Shown: piece after piece, positions 25,508 through 39,300 of the stretch
How the letters are laid out: every line of letters begins with the position of its first letter
Position numbering within the stretch: the first letter of the stretch is position 1
Source of the DNA: Neodontobutis hainanensis
Lineage: Eukaryota; Chordata; Actinopteri; Gobiiformes; Odontobutidae
Length of the DNA: 64,000 nucleotides
Direction: 5' to 3'
NCBI GenBank assembly: GCA_024349245.1
Contig: JALDNG010000848.1
Location: forward strand, 32,628 to 96,627
Translations under genes and position numbers: made by a program
The notes under the pieces: model-generated
The model's database searches: none
What the model was told of the DNA's origin: nothing
Seen by the model: only the letters and a program-made list of their open reading frames with translations

Positions 25508-28500
25508 GTTTTGATAACATATAAAAGTCAGTTCCATTAAAAATTGTCTTGTGTAAGATAATTATCGTAAATAGACAGTTATACTTTTTGAAATTTTATT
25601 TCAGATTATTTTTAAAAAAAAGTCACTTAATTATATTTATTATCAATATTTAATAGTAAACACATTTTAAAGTAAAATTTTTTATGAAAAATCAACCCCT
25701 CGAAAAAACTAGTAGAGATATTTATGAAATAAAAACATAAATTTAACATAATAGATATGAGTAGAATACTCACATAAATAAACTGATTTGATACTACTTA
25801 GTTTTTTTACGTTTTATATCATTACATAAGAGATTTAATGTCTGAATTTAACTTAGAAGATTATGGTTAAAGTCCTTACGAATATTTAATAAGCCTTCTC
25901 CAAATTAAAAAAATATTAATTTTCTTTTTTACCTATTTTTCCTTGTTTTATTAAAATCGATAAATTTATTACGAAAATAAAAAATTCTCAGTGTATAACA
26001 TTTTCTGATGTGACATAATAAGAATTTCTGCTTCAGATTATAAATGGTGTAAATAAATAATGTCTAAATATTTTAATCGATTATATTTTAATGAAATGGA
26101 ATCAATATCAAATTATTTCTTATACTTGATGGATTATACATGATTATTTTTTATATCGTGAAAGTATAGAATATTTAAATAATTATTTTAACTCATTTTA
26201 TGAATTACTGTCATTTTAATTTTGACAAACATTCAAGAATGTTTTAATTTAAGTTCTTTGAGAATTCCCACGAAGTAGTATATTTTATAATGCTTTAATA
26301 TCAATTTGACATGATTTTTGATTTTCATGGTCATAATGTTTTAACTGTATAAATTAATTAATGAAGCATGATTATTAAATTAAATAAAGATAAACTATAT
26401 TTTCGAGGTGATCTTAATTTAATTTTAGACAACGAAACAATTATTTTAATAGACCTCAAACTAAAAGAATCCATCTTCATTTTAAATAAATATACAACTT
26501 GAATTTAATGATTTTTTCAGTAACATTTAATTTTCTGTTTAAAAAGGATATTACATTAAAATACAGGAAAAGGGTGAGAATAATTTTAAAAAAGGGTAAA
26601 TCTAACAGCCTAACATTTAAACTCAACTATATTCAAATCATTGTGAAAATTAGATTTTAGTTTTTAAAAGATCCTCTAAATTAATATTAATAATTGAATA
26701 TTTAAAAGGGTCATAATAAACGAAAAAACACGTCATAACCATTGTGTAAAAATTCTAAAACACTGAAAGAATAAAATTCGTTAAAATGATAGAATAAATC
26801 AACATCATGTAAAATATTTAAGAATTATATTTCAAATCTAATGATATTATAACTGCAAAATTCTTTTACATGAAATATCATACGTAAATATAAAGATAAA
26901 TTTCTTTGGTGTGACTCTTAGTTTCCATAAAAAATTTTTTATTATTTGTTGTTTATGATTTTTTAAAATTGTGAAAATTTCTTTGTTGATTTATTTATAA
27001 TATATTTTGTATCGATAATCAACTTTACTCGTTTCAGGAAAGATTCAAATATTTATATTTTACAAAATAAATAAAAATTAAACGTTTAATATTTGTTTCT
27101 TATAAATATACAAACTAAACTTGTAAATTAGTTATGCTTTTTGTAAAACTAAAATTAAAATATTTAATAATAAATTTTTAAAATTAAATAAAATTCTTCA
27201 AAAATATTTTATTAAAATATAGATGATTGATGTATATTTGAATCTTAAAAAGAAATTTTGACATATATTAGTGAAAAAAAATCAACACTTAAAATAGTTT
27301 GGAAAAGGAATTCAATATTTATTGGATTCACAAAATCGACAATTTATCAGAATTTTAAATAAATAGCATTTCAACTGATTTTTATATGTTTTTGGATTAA
27401 CTTTTCACCTGGTCGTATAAATATAATTCATTGAATATAAAATATTAAATAACTGACAATCAAAAATAATTTTGGTTCCAATAAATTTTTTTTATAAACT
27501 TAAAGTTGATTCGAATGCATGTTTTTTTTTACTTTTTTTGATGATTTAACTACTAATAATCGAATAAGTATAAATTCAAATAAATGAGTTTGTCGATCTT
27601 TTATAACCCCATCAAACCAATTTAAATAACTATCCTTGAGCAAAACGAAAAAAAGATATACGTTATAATATTTATATTAAAAAAAATATACGATCTGTTT
27701 ATTATCAACAGATTAATTCTACAAATTTCTAAAATATTAAAAAAATCCAATCTTAATAAAATATTTCAGATATGTTAAAGTTTTTAAATATATTTATCTA
27801 AAATTAATAATTTAGATATTGATTATATTATTCAGTAAAATAAGATTCACAGATATAATCACTTTTTAATAATAAACAAATAAAATTTAACAAATTCATA
27901 TTTTTCGACAGGGAACTATAGCATCGCCTTCAACGAAAAAACTATTTTATGCATATATCTCAGATAATTAAAGTTAATTTTATTGAGATCATTATTTTGG
28001 AGTGATCAAGAAAATTAAAAGTTGTAAGAAATCAGCTAACTTTTTAAACCTCGAGATTAATGACTATATGACCGATGGAATGCATTAAAATAATACAAAA
28101 ATAAAACACAACACATCAAGATACATAATATTATAAATTCAAGTATTAAGGTAAATTTTTTTAATTTATTTGAAATTACTAAAGCTAAAACACTAAATTA
28201 TATTTTGAGTTGATGATGGACGATTTTTCAAAATAAATTATGATTGTGAGGTTTCATGATTGTATTTAAAATCATAATATATAATTTTTCGTTTATCAAC
28301 TCATAGAATTAAATTTTTGAACATGATTTTTTCTAATTTCTTATTTTTTTAAATTTATCAACGATTTTAATATAAAAATAAATATAAGAGACTATATTTA
28401 AGATGCGAATATAACATAACACATCATTTAACATTCCAATAATGTTTTTATGAATTAGGGAAAAAGCTTATTTGGAAATAATTATATTTTTCTTGATATA

Positions 28501-31500
28501 TATCTCTTTTTGAAAAAAATATTTTTGTGACATTAAGATATGATTTTGATATTAAATCATAATAGTTTATAGATTTGCTTTATAAATCATATCAATATGG
28601 GAAACCACAAAATTTTTGTTCAATATTTTATTAATTATTCAAATTATAAAAATAAATTAATTTAAATATATAATTCTGTGATATATTTAAGATTATGTAA
28701 ATTTTATATCATTCATATATTTATATTTATTTAAATAAGATTATCATTGAATATATTCAACGTTTCAATTTTCAATAATTTTAACTTAAATAAATACATC
28801 TCTTTATTAAATATATTCTATTTACATTTTAAAATCCTTTTTCAACGTTTTTATATTTTTAGTTCATTTCCATGAATGCATAACTATGAGCATAGATAAG
28901 TCATAATTTGTAGAGATTTTTTATAAATAAAACTTGTTCATGTTCATAATTTAATGTTTGTCAATATATTAAGTGTGGCTGTTTTCCAGTCTTATTTTGT
29001 CGAACTCTGATATTATCTGGAGTCGATGTGTTATAACACACACATTTAAATTAATCTTTATCTTGCCGAAATATTAAAGGTACGATTCTCTACTACTCCT
29101 CAATCCACCGCAAAATCATTCTTCTCATTATTTTTGTTGTAACTCTTGAAGATAAAGCAATGTAATCTTTCAAAAAAAATGTTAATAAATATACGGGACG
29201 ATATCAATCTACGAAATCCACGAAGTATTTTTTGCATATTTTATCATATACAAAAATAAATATAGTTTAAAATTTTTTGTTATAAATCTATATTAAAAGT
29301 ATCTATGAATTAAAATATGTCTACAGCGTAAATAATAGAAAACTGTTTAAAAAATCATATAAAATCATCAATTCATGAAAAAAAACTGAATTCTTGATTT
29401 TAAATTTTTTCTCATTTTGAAGATAATAATAGATCAGATTGATCCATAGGTATAAATTTATTCAGCATCGAACACTTTTGGTCTATATTCATTATGTCTT
29501 GTAAATAGAGAGAATTAAAAATCTACTGGTAAATGATCTTATATATGCTATTTTTATTATGTTATGTTCATGAATATTCAAAAAGATAAGGTAATTTACA
29601 TTTTTAAACGTTTTCGTCAATCTTAAATTCTTTTAAGTCTTTAGATTATAAATAATTTCCCAATCATTTCAATATAACAATAGAGAAAATACAATTATTA
29701 TGAAGAAAACACTTGCAAAATTGAGATGTAAAAATCTATTATTTCAATGAATTTTGAGTCATTTAATGTAATATATACATTTACAATTGATATATTGATT
29801 AACTATAAAGTTTATATTGAAATATTTCTGGTTAGCATCAGATTTATTCATGAATATCACATCAAATTATAAAATATCTTGACATTCATAAAACAGGATA
29901 TACTTCTTATATCCTAAACGGTTGTTTCAACATTAACTAAGAAACTATAATTGGATTAATTTTAATATTTATATTGAAATATTTAAGCTTTATAATAATG
30001 AAAATTAATTTTAGATTGACACAGATCTCATTGGAATCGTAGAAATATAAAAGATTTTGTTGTTTAAAATTTCTAGTTCTGAGATAATGTTATTCTTATT
30101 ATTTTAAGAAATTTCAGAAAATTATAGTTTTATTTTTATTCACGATTTTATAATTTATATTTCTTTAAAATATATCAAAATAAATATAGAAATATTTTTT
30201 AAATGACTAACATCAAAAATGTTATGTTTAGATTTTTTTATATTTATAGATATTTATTGCTTTATAATTATATATTCAGTTGATATTATATCCATTTAAC
30301 ATAAATAAAATTTTTTTTCAAATGTAAGTTTGTCATCGAATCTATGAAAGATGAGTTTTACGAAATTAAGGGATTATGATTTACAAATGAAAATAAATTT
30401 TTTCAATTACCATGATATATATTTTCAGTTTATAAATCATTTTGGTACAATAGCTTATATTTATGTAATGAATTAAATATTTGACGTATATTACAAATGT
30501 TAGATTGTCATTGAGAGATTGTCCAAAACCATATAGACATAGATATTTGTAAAAGATATAGTAAATATATTTGAAATTAATTTTATGATATTTAAATATC
30601 ACATATATCTATTGTTTTCTAAACATGTCTTATGTGCAAATCCTAAGCCCACACACATAATATATTGCTAATAAAGAACGTTAAATACAAAAACGTAATT
30701 AATATGTTATATTTAATGAAAATTATTGAAAGAATAATTGAAACAAATTTTTGAGTTTTACAAAAAATTCAAAATATGTCTGCACAATCATCATTCTTTA
30801 AAATATCAAAATAATTTTTTATATTTTAAATTACATTATTATTGATTTTCTTAATAGTTCTGTTTCTAAAATTGTAAATTAAAATGTAAGGGTTATTGTA
30901 AAATAATCAAATATAATAATTTATTTTAAAATCTATTAACTTTGATATCTAATTGAAACTAATAATAAACTTTGATTCAATTATTTTTTTATCGTCTAAC
31001 TTTAAGAAAAATTTTCTCATTATTTCTCTTTTAACTTCAAATATTTTTGTTATAAATCTTAATAATCTTTTATTTTTTAATAAATTCAAAAGTTCAAATC
31101 TTTAATATCAAAAATTCATACTTTTTAAATACTATAAAAATATATTAAATAAAGCGTTTTAATTGATATGTATTATAATGTCGTATGTCCATATTTTTTT
31201 TCGAAATTAAAAAATTTTAAATATTGTAATTATTAGATCTTATCATGCAAGGAAAATCTGTATATTGACTGATCAATTTTGCTTTGAATTATTTATTGAC
31301 AAAAAAAAATAATTCAGATTATTTTCTTAAATTTTATATATCTTCATTTTAAAATATTTATAATAACTTATTTTGATGAAATAACTGCAGATTATTTACT
31401 ATTACAAAAACAAAAATTATCTTATTTACAGTATACGAATAGAAAGGAATCAATGATAATTCTACTCATTTGTTTAAGGTGTAAAAAAACACGCGTAAAC

Positions 31501-33794
31501 TAGAATATTTTTTAATCAGATATTTCTTTTTTTTAAATATAAAAATAAATAATTTGCTGAAATATTTAACACAATAGTAGTTATGTTTTGATACCTATTT
31601 AATATCTTTATCTCTCTCAATTATAATTTTATCTGATACAACTAGTTCCAGTTTTTCAACAGATTGAAATAGTGCCGAGTATCTTTTAATATTAAAATAA
31701 TAGCCACGAGCGTAAAAAATATTTAAATGTGTAATACAGACAAATAAAATATATTCTGTGATAAATATCTCTTCAACAGCAATTTATAAAAAATTTTTTT
31801 GAAAGTTATCAGGCCTAAATAAATATAAGTGAGTGAAGCAATCGAGAAAAATTTTAAGTGATTGATCATGTACATAAATCTATGAATACTGTCTGGCTGA
31901 TATGTTAACTATTTTATTTTTAGAAAAACGACATTTTGAATCCGAGTTATCTTTGAATAGTTAAACAAATAATATTTTGTCATTATAAGAGCCTATATTG
32001 GTAAAAATCTCCTCGATACGATTTTAATATAGAAATGGAAACAGAAAATTAATGTTTTATTTGAGTCTTACGATAAACTCATAGAAATTAGATTTTTTTC
32101 AAAAAAGACGAATTTTATTTCAAATCGTATCCTATTAAGAATATAAATTAATAAATCATATGTAAAAGTATGGTAGATTAGATATCAGTAATTAATGAAT
32201 TTTTTTACATTTTAATTTTTATTTATCATTATAAAAGAATATTTCTTTAAAATTATAAGATATATGGTGTATAAATGCAAAATAACACATATATTTTAAC
32301 TAAATAAAAAATGACTGGTTTATTTATTTTATTTCAAGAAGATATCCCAAATATAATATATTAGTTAATTTATTTTAAAATGGTATCTTGGAATAAATTT
32401 TCTTCAGTAAATTGTTTAATATCATGATTAAGATAAATAGCTTTGAAAGATTTTAAAATATTTGAGATATACTCATCTTTAAAACAAATGTAGTGTGAAT
32501 TTTTTCAAAATTTTAATTGATTAACAAAAAAGAATTGTCATTTTTCGTATATTTTCGAAAAAAGAACTTTTTCTAACATGATTTTTTTTCTTATGGATTT
32601 TAATTGACATAAACAGCATAAATTTACATATATAAACGAGTAAGGGTAATTAAAACAATTAAAATAATATTTTTTTTGTAAGAAATTTTAAATGAAGGAA
32701 TAAGCAAAATTCTTAACTTGGAAGTTTTTTATCGTGTCAAAGAAAAGGCAATTCAGAAATACTATAAAAAGTCGCATCTAATTTATTTTAACTTTTTATG
32801 TGAATGGTAATCAATATAAATTGAATCAGATTGATTTATGATCAGATAACTGCTCAGAAAAAGGAAAATATGACTGATATTTCACTAAATATCCCTAAAA
32901 TTATTAATTTTATTAGTTTTTTTATGACAAAGAGGTTCATATGGTATCATCATCGATAGATTGTTGATTAAGGTTTTATGAATGGGAAAATTATTAAATA
33001 TTGCATCCATAGAAAAAGAAACGTGAAAAATTAGGGAATAATTTTTATTTACTTTTCTTCCAAAAGTCACAGTCTAACACATGTTTATCATTTTTCCGAT
33101 GGTACAATTGTTTTTGAGGCGTAGAAATTTACAATATTTTAATTATCTTTGATGAAATTAGAAAATTTATAACTCTGATCGCTTGAAAAGGATAGATTTG
33201 ATAGATATCCTGCAGAAATTGAAATATAGTGTCAAAAGTAAAATATTTAAACGTGGGGTTTATTTCCACATATCAAAACTCAAAGATGAATGAGTTTTAT
33301 AAATCCAAAGCATTCAAATATTCAAAAACCAATTTTTTTATTTATTTTAATGAAAGAATAAATTCTAAAACGATTTTATGATTCTAGAAATGTTTATCTT
33401 TATTTGATAAAGATAACGGGTATCTTACTCTCTATTTTTACATCAATTAATTTTATTTTTGTGGTTTTGAAAATTTAAATTTTTACTGATCTTTATTTTT
33501 TAAAAATTGATCATTTTAATATGCAGAATCAATGACAAACAACGATTTATGTTTACAAATTTTTCGTTTTATGTTAATAATATAAAATTAATTTTGATGT
33601 TAAAAGCTTAGCATTTATAATTTATCATCATTTCATTGTAAGAACTGAATAATAAACTATCATTGATAAATATCTTTTGTATTCCTTTTATTTAAAAAAA
33701 TGTTTAATTGAAAAAAATATAAATATTAAACATATAAGCAGTTTTTACTTTAAATTTTGTGTATAAGATGTCATATTTACATTATTTGTTCCAA

Positions 33795-33824
33795 TTTATG
33801 CCTTCACATCACTTAAAAGATATT
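33795..33824 (+). repeat. Short dispersed repeat, copy 2
   Basis: This shares CCTTCACATCACTTAAA with copy 1. It also shares TAAAAGAT with a weaker third copy near 59.50 kb. Flanking similarity fades quickly, so the length of the original repeat is unclear. Confidence 0.4.
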
Positions 33825-35224
33825 TTATAAATTGACTTAGAAATTTTGTCAAACCTATGGTGATGCACTAAATTTATCACATTTATTGTTACAACAGCTA
33901 TATATGTAAACATGAGTATCAAAATTTTGATCCAAAAATTCATTAATTTATCAATTTAAAAAAATATCATTGATTTTAAATTTATATATCATAAATTTAA
34001 TATAAATAAAAAAAATAATAATTTTTTTTTAAATTACATGAATAAAATTCTTTTAAAAGGTTGTTTACATCTCAAAATTGTGAACATAAATATTTTTAGA
34101 TTAAATATACGAACAAAAAAATAGCCTTTTATAATTTTTTTCAAATCATTGAATAAGAAACAAAATAAACAAAAAAGATTCTTAAAAGAATACGGATAAC
34201 TGGTATATATCATGTTAATAAATAAATAAACTCAATTTGTTTTTGAAAGTGACTCAACATTATTAATTTTACTCGTTCAAGAATAAATCTTAAATAATAC
34301 ATTTGCATCATGTTTTTACTCTTTTATCAAAATGTAAATTTGACACGCTTTTGAAAATATTTATTTGTTAAATATATCTTATTGGTTAAATTTTGATTAA
34401 TTTCTATTTTCTTAAGATTAAAGGAATTATATGATTATAAAATTATAAAATACGAAGATATGTCTTGATATTTTAATTTTTTCTAAAAAAATTTCAAGAG
34501 TTTATCTTTTCAATGTAAACCAAAATATATGACTGGTTTATTTTTTACATTTACTTTCTGTGAAAGTGATTATAAAAGAATTTAGGGTCATTTTAAAATC
34601 ATTCAAATCTAGTGCATATTATAAAAGAGTATATTATATGATAATTGTATTTATAAAATTGATATTGGTTTATCTCTTTATTTATTGAGAGTACAGAGAG
34701 TTGATAATATTATCTTAAATTGTTAAATGATTCAAATATTTCTGTTTCTTTAAAGTTTTTAATTGATAAAAAAAAACTTCTTAACCATTGTTATTTCGAT
34801 TTCAATGTATATCTTTTTAAGTATATTTTATGACACTTCTACAATAGTTTTATAATTACTTAAAATATTGAATTTCTTATTCTTTATCTGAAACATGAAT
34901 TTTATCTATTGGATTAAAAAACAATGTTGGATACAAATGAAGATGTCAATTTTGAATAGTCTTATTTGAATTATAATCTAGTTTAATATATAAGTAATTA
35001 TTTAAGAAGAAATTAAAAATCAGGAAATGCGGTTTTGCAGAACGTAGAAACAAAAAACATTTTATATATGTAATAGAACAAATATATCATTTTAATTAAC
35101 ATTCTATGTTTAAGAAAAGAATGAATGAAAATCTATAAATTTTTTCGCAAAGTTGTTTTATTTAAAATTGATATGATAATAAATGTAAATTCTTTTTCAC
35201 AAGTTTAGTTTTCATTCTCTCATT

Positions 35225-35780
35225 TAACCCACTTTGTATATTTTTTGGCGATGAGGATCCAAGCAGAAATTGACAAAATCATAAAAAACCTACCCTGCGT
35301 TGCAAGAAAAAAAGACAAACTGGATAAAGCTTATTAAGATGTAATTTAATATATTCGTAAAGATCGTAATGATGACTGCTTTAAGAGCAGGTACTTTTTC
35401 ATTCATGTCGTTTAAACACTTTAAAATAGAGTATAACTCTTTGTCTCTCATGAAGAGAAAAAATTTTGCAGTTTGATCCTTTCGTAATCAGAATAAAAAT
35501 TCTAAGTTATAATGTTTTGTTTTCAGGTATTCATAAAGTTAATTTTGTTAAACTTAAATGAGCATTCGCATGAATTTTATCTAGACTTGATTTGGCTGTT
35601 GCTTGTTCAACACGAATATGATTCTGTTGCAAACAAACTCAAAGAATTTAGTTGATGTGTTTTTAGTTTGATAAAATATATTAACAATAGGTGACAAAGT
35701 TGCGTTTTTTGCAAACCCTTTCAAGTTGTATTGTCTCAACGATCCTAGGTAGTAATGTTTAATCGAAGAAATTATCAAAT
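35225..35780 (-). pseudogene. Possible MULE-type transposase remnant
   Basis: Three minus-strand segments are much more open than expected. The first is a 65-codon ORF (35778-35581) containing NRIIFV. The second is a 66-codon stretch between stops (about 35.49-35.29 kb) containing FFLFMRDKELYSILKCL. The third is a short block FCLDPHRQKIYKVG (about 35269-35228). In Mutator-like (MULE/FLYWCH) transposases a RI.IF block comes first, then a Y.LM..K...Y...L block, then the conserved FHFCQ...R.KI...G segment. Order and spacing fit loosely. The DGTF motif and the catalytic acidic residues are not visible, so the assignment is tentative. The plus-strand frame starting at 35251 is its shadow. Confidence 0.3.
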
Positions 35781-36027
35781 ATCATGACACTTAACAGAAA
35801 TACTCTCGTTGCAATTAATTGAAAAACTTTTCCTCAAAAAAATGATTTTATATCAACATGTATGTAGATATTTTTAACGTTTTAAACAATGAAAGTAGTC
35901 TTAGATTGAAAGATATGAGTGAGCAATAAATTTTTTTTTTATTTTTACGATGATAGAAAAACGAATATTTCTGCTCTAAGTTCTCTTTCTCGTGAAAATA
36001 AAGATTTTTTTGATGTTTTACTTAAAT

Positions 36028-36345
36028 TTAATAAAGCATATACATATTAGTGAGTGAATAAAATTGTCGATAATAAGGTTTATTAATTGATTTTTTCCTT
36101 GAAAACAGTAATTGACTTACAAATAAATCATATAGAGCAGAATTGAGGTTATTTTTTCGAATTTCTTTAAAAAATAGAAGGATGAAATTTAGGACATAAT
36201 AAATCATACGTTCCAGAGTTATTCTAAGATAATCTAATACTTCTTTATGATCATTAAAACCAATAGATTCTTTTAAGTGAGTTGTTATAAATAATTTTTG
36301 ATAGGTATACATTTTCCATTTATCTGTTAAGCTTATTTTAGACAT
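36028..36345 (-). pseudogene. Possible third, diverged copy of the novel C-terminal domain
   Basis: This 105-codon ORF starts with MSKISLTDKWKMYTYQKLF. The last part resembles ENYPKLL/SNYPKLL of the two family genes. Its segment NFILLFFKEI ... NSALY aligns without gaps to NFRLLLRNDI ... DHVLY of member 1 and to the ENALY block of member 2, with the same 16-residue spacing between N and A/V-LY. KSIN then matches KSMN. The FDRD and LPFK motifs are absent and the loop before them is shorter. This is a diverged domain fragment or a chance match helped by I/N/K/L/Y-rich composition. It begins immediately after the end of the minus-strand Ty3/gypsy relic. No signal peptide or disordered N-terminal region was found upstream. 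Confidence 0.3.
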
Positions 36346-36379
36346 ATTTCGATATGAGTGAACTTAATGCAAATCTATT

Positions 36380-39300
36380 TTTTGCTGATTCAAATTATAG
36401 TTAAAATGTACAATTGAAAAATTTAGTTCGAAAATTTCTTTATAATTTTATTCCATTGTAAATTGGGCACAGAGATAAATATAAAAGAAGTTTAAAGGCG
36501 ATATTATGTCAAATATTGCTATTTCTAATTTACAGTTGATTCTTCGGCGCTATTTATCTGCTGAGCATACTCTAAATTCTTCCACGTCCAAACGAAATAT
36601 ATGGACGCGATCAAAGCGATATTTTATTAGATGCTTTTAATGTTAGTTTTTTTTTAAAGTTGATGGAATGCTCAGATTAGTGTTTGTTGCAACTTTATCT
36701 GAGAGTTATTCGTACTCAACTATCTTATCTGTAAATACAAAGTCATGCTGTGGTTGTATTATTTTTCTTAAATATATTTATTCAATAATTTTAGGATGAG
36801 TTTTTTGAAATCCATTTCTTTGAATCTGCGGCGTGTACCATTTTAAATTTAAAAGAGTTGACCCAATGATCTCAAAAGTTTATTTGTACCTAATTCAATT
36901 TTTTTTATTTTGGTTAATTTATAATGGTCTCATCAATATTTAATTAGACTTGATATGTCAATATTCACCATTCAATGAAAATAACAGAAAACGATTGTCA
37001 CTTTACTTCACTTTTTTAACATAGGTAGTTTTCTAAGTATTTATTTTTATGAATTATTTTAGCATTCTTTGAAATATTTGGAACCGGTAAGAGCATACAT
37101 GTAAATCGTTTATCGTTCTACCGACTGTATATTAAATCTTCACTTTCGAAATAACTATCAATTGTTCAATAAGGTGTCATCTTTTATATATTTATAAATG
37201 TGAATAATCTTTAAATTTGTTTTTTGTTAAATTTCCCGTCAATGTAGTGAAATGCAGAATCTCGATAGAATTATCCCTTTCATTTGTCAACACATTAATA
37301 ATTTTTTAAAATGCTCAAATGAGTGTTGTAGCTGACAATCTGATTGAGGAAGATATTTCGTTGTATCTGTCCTTCATATAATAACATATTTGTTACGGAT
37401 TGCAAAGATTCCGAAGTAAATTTAGGAAGAATATCTGCTTTGAATATAACGAGTATTCCGAATATGAAGACAAAATCATCTGTTAATTGTTCTGAAACTT
37501 CGTTTTCATTAACTCTTTAAAGAGGGATAGTAACTGAAAACTCTGAAAAGTATAAAGGAGAATAAAATGATATATCGATTCTCAACTTTGTTGATTTGTA
37601 AATATAATTATCACCATCGATATTCTCTTTGAGAAATAATCGCCTAACTGCTTACCATTTTTAATAATGTTATATATATAGATTATTTCACCTACAAAAT
37701 AAATGAAACGACAAGAACATGTTTTTGACATTTTGTTGCATCCTTAAATCTTAGAACTAAAATATGACAATTAGGAGTGTGCTCTTTAATTCAAAAATGA
37801 CACATATCTCAATTTAATTTTTTGAATCTTAAATTTATTGGATATTTTGAATGATTAAGAGGCATCTAGAAACTAAATGCAAATTATATATAGGATAGTG
37901 TATTGTTAATAAGTTCTTAACCCTTTTTAATTCATTTAAAAATTTCAAAATTTTCATCCCACAGTTTCAACTTAAGTGAATCACATAAATCATAGTTATT
38001 TAAATGTAGAATGCTTGATCACAATACCAATGTTTTTAAAGTTCATGTCTGCTTTGAAGCAATGTTTCCAGGCACACTTTCAAATATATAGTCCTTCTTT
38101 AGGTTCTTGCTTTACAATGAATATGCGTTTGAATTTTTACAAATCTGTTGGTGACTAAATGTGAGATCATATTACAAAATTACATACAAAATAAGTTCTT
38201 TTTGATCACATATATTTTAACCTTATTTTAAAAGCTGAGAAGGCTTCTGATCTGTTATTATTACGATGTTCCTGCATGGTAGAAACCACCCGAATTTTTA
38301 GGGCAAAACAATATTACAGAAATCTCCCTTTGGGTTTAAGAATATCTAGATAATAATGGTTTAATATACAGCTGATAAACTGGAATCCATATTGTTTTCA
38401 TTATTGTCATCTTTTCGAGGCAAAAAAGCCTAGAAATCAATTATTTTTACGTCTGCGTAAGGATAATAATTGACAAATTTAGAATAATTTACAAAAATTT
38501 GTAAAACAAATAATTTTTGTTTTTCAAAAACAATTTATTTATCGAAGTTTAATTAGAACTATTGATCTTTTTTAATCATTTTATAGAGACGTTAGTAGAT
38601 AATTGTATAATTTTTAATGAATCCTAAAGAATATTTACACATACATATAAATGGCAATATTTAATTATTTGATTTCGGTTTAGGCCACGAGCAATATACT
38701 TCATTTTTACAATGATCTGTGCGAATATAGTCCTTTTTAGCAAAATTTTAACAAACATTTATGCTTTTTAAAAAGAAAATTGCACATCTCAAGTTTCATC
38801 TTCACGTTTAATGTATAAATGAATTCAAGTATTTTCTCACGATTTCAAATTAACTGCTTTTTTTTCAATGTATAATAACCTTGTGAAAATATAAAAAGAC
38901 GTTTTAATATTTTAGATACACAAAAACATTGTCCCTGACGTTCTGGAATGTTTCGGGAGCCCTTAAAATTCTAACAGAATTAATATTGAATGAAAAATTC
39001 TGTAATTGAATAGAAAACCCTAGTTTTTCTACATTTTACTCGTATACAGTTATCTGTCGATTACTAGATTCCATTAAAAGCTTCGAAAACCATCAATCTT
39101 TCTGAAGCTATCTAAATTTTCATATATTATTCCCACAAATAATGCGTTATATCATTGTTTGTTTATTCAGTTTTCTAAAGTCAAAACAGAGAAGATGTTT
39201 TTTGTTAATTTATTTCATAAAATTACGACTATGTTAGCCATACTCGAATTTAATTCTGAAATTATTTAACTTCTTTACAATATATTTTCGGAATATATTA

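Larger units (their letters stand above)
19250..35220. other. 16-kb AT desert
   Basis: No reading frame with coding-like composition was found. ORFs of 60-73 codons (30381-30602 and 32885-33070, both minus) look like chance frames. Patches of slightly higher G+C near 23.03-23.28, 28.97-29.17 and 31.80-32.05 kb were translated by eye and show stop densities near random. Two copies of a short dispersed repeat are listed separately. Confidence 0.5.

Noticed and set aside
29020..29050. Palindrome GTGTTATAACAC near 29.03 kb
   Set aside because: Short and isolated; no surrounding structure or second copy was seen.
36028..36345. Reading this ORF as the end of a gypsy reverse transcriptase (LERM...LN...FFKEI)
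   Set aside because: A reverse transcriptase with correct order and spacing was found at 39.3-38.6 kb on the same strand, and the required following motifs are absent here.
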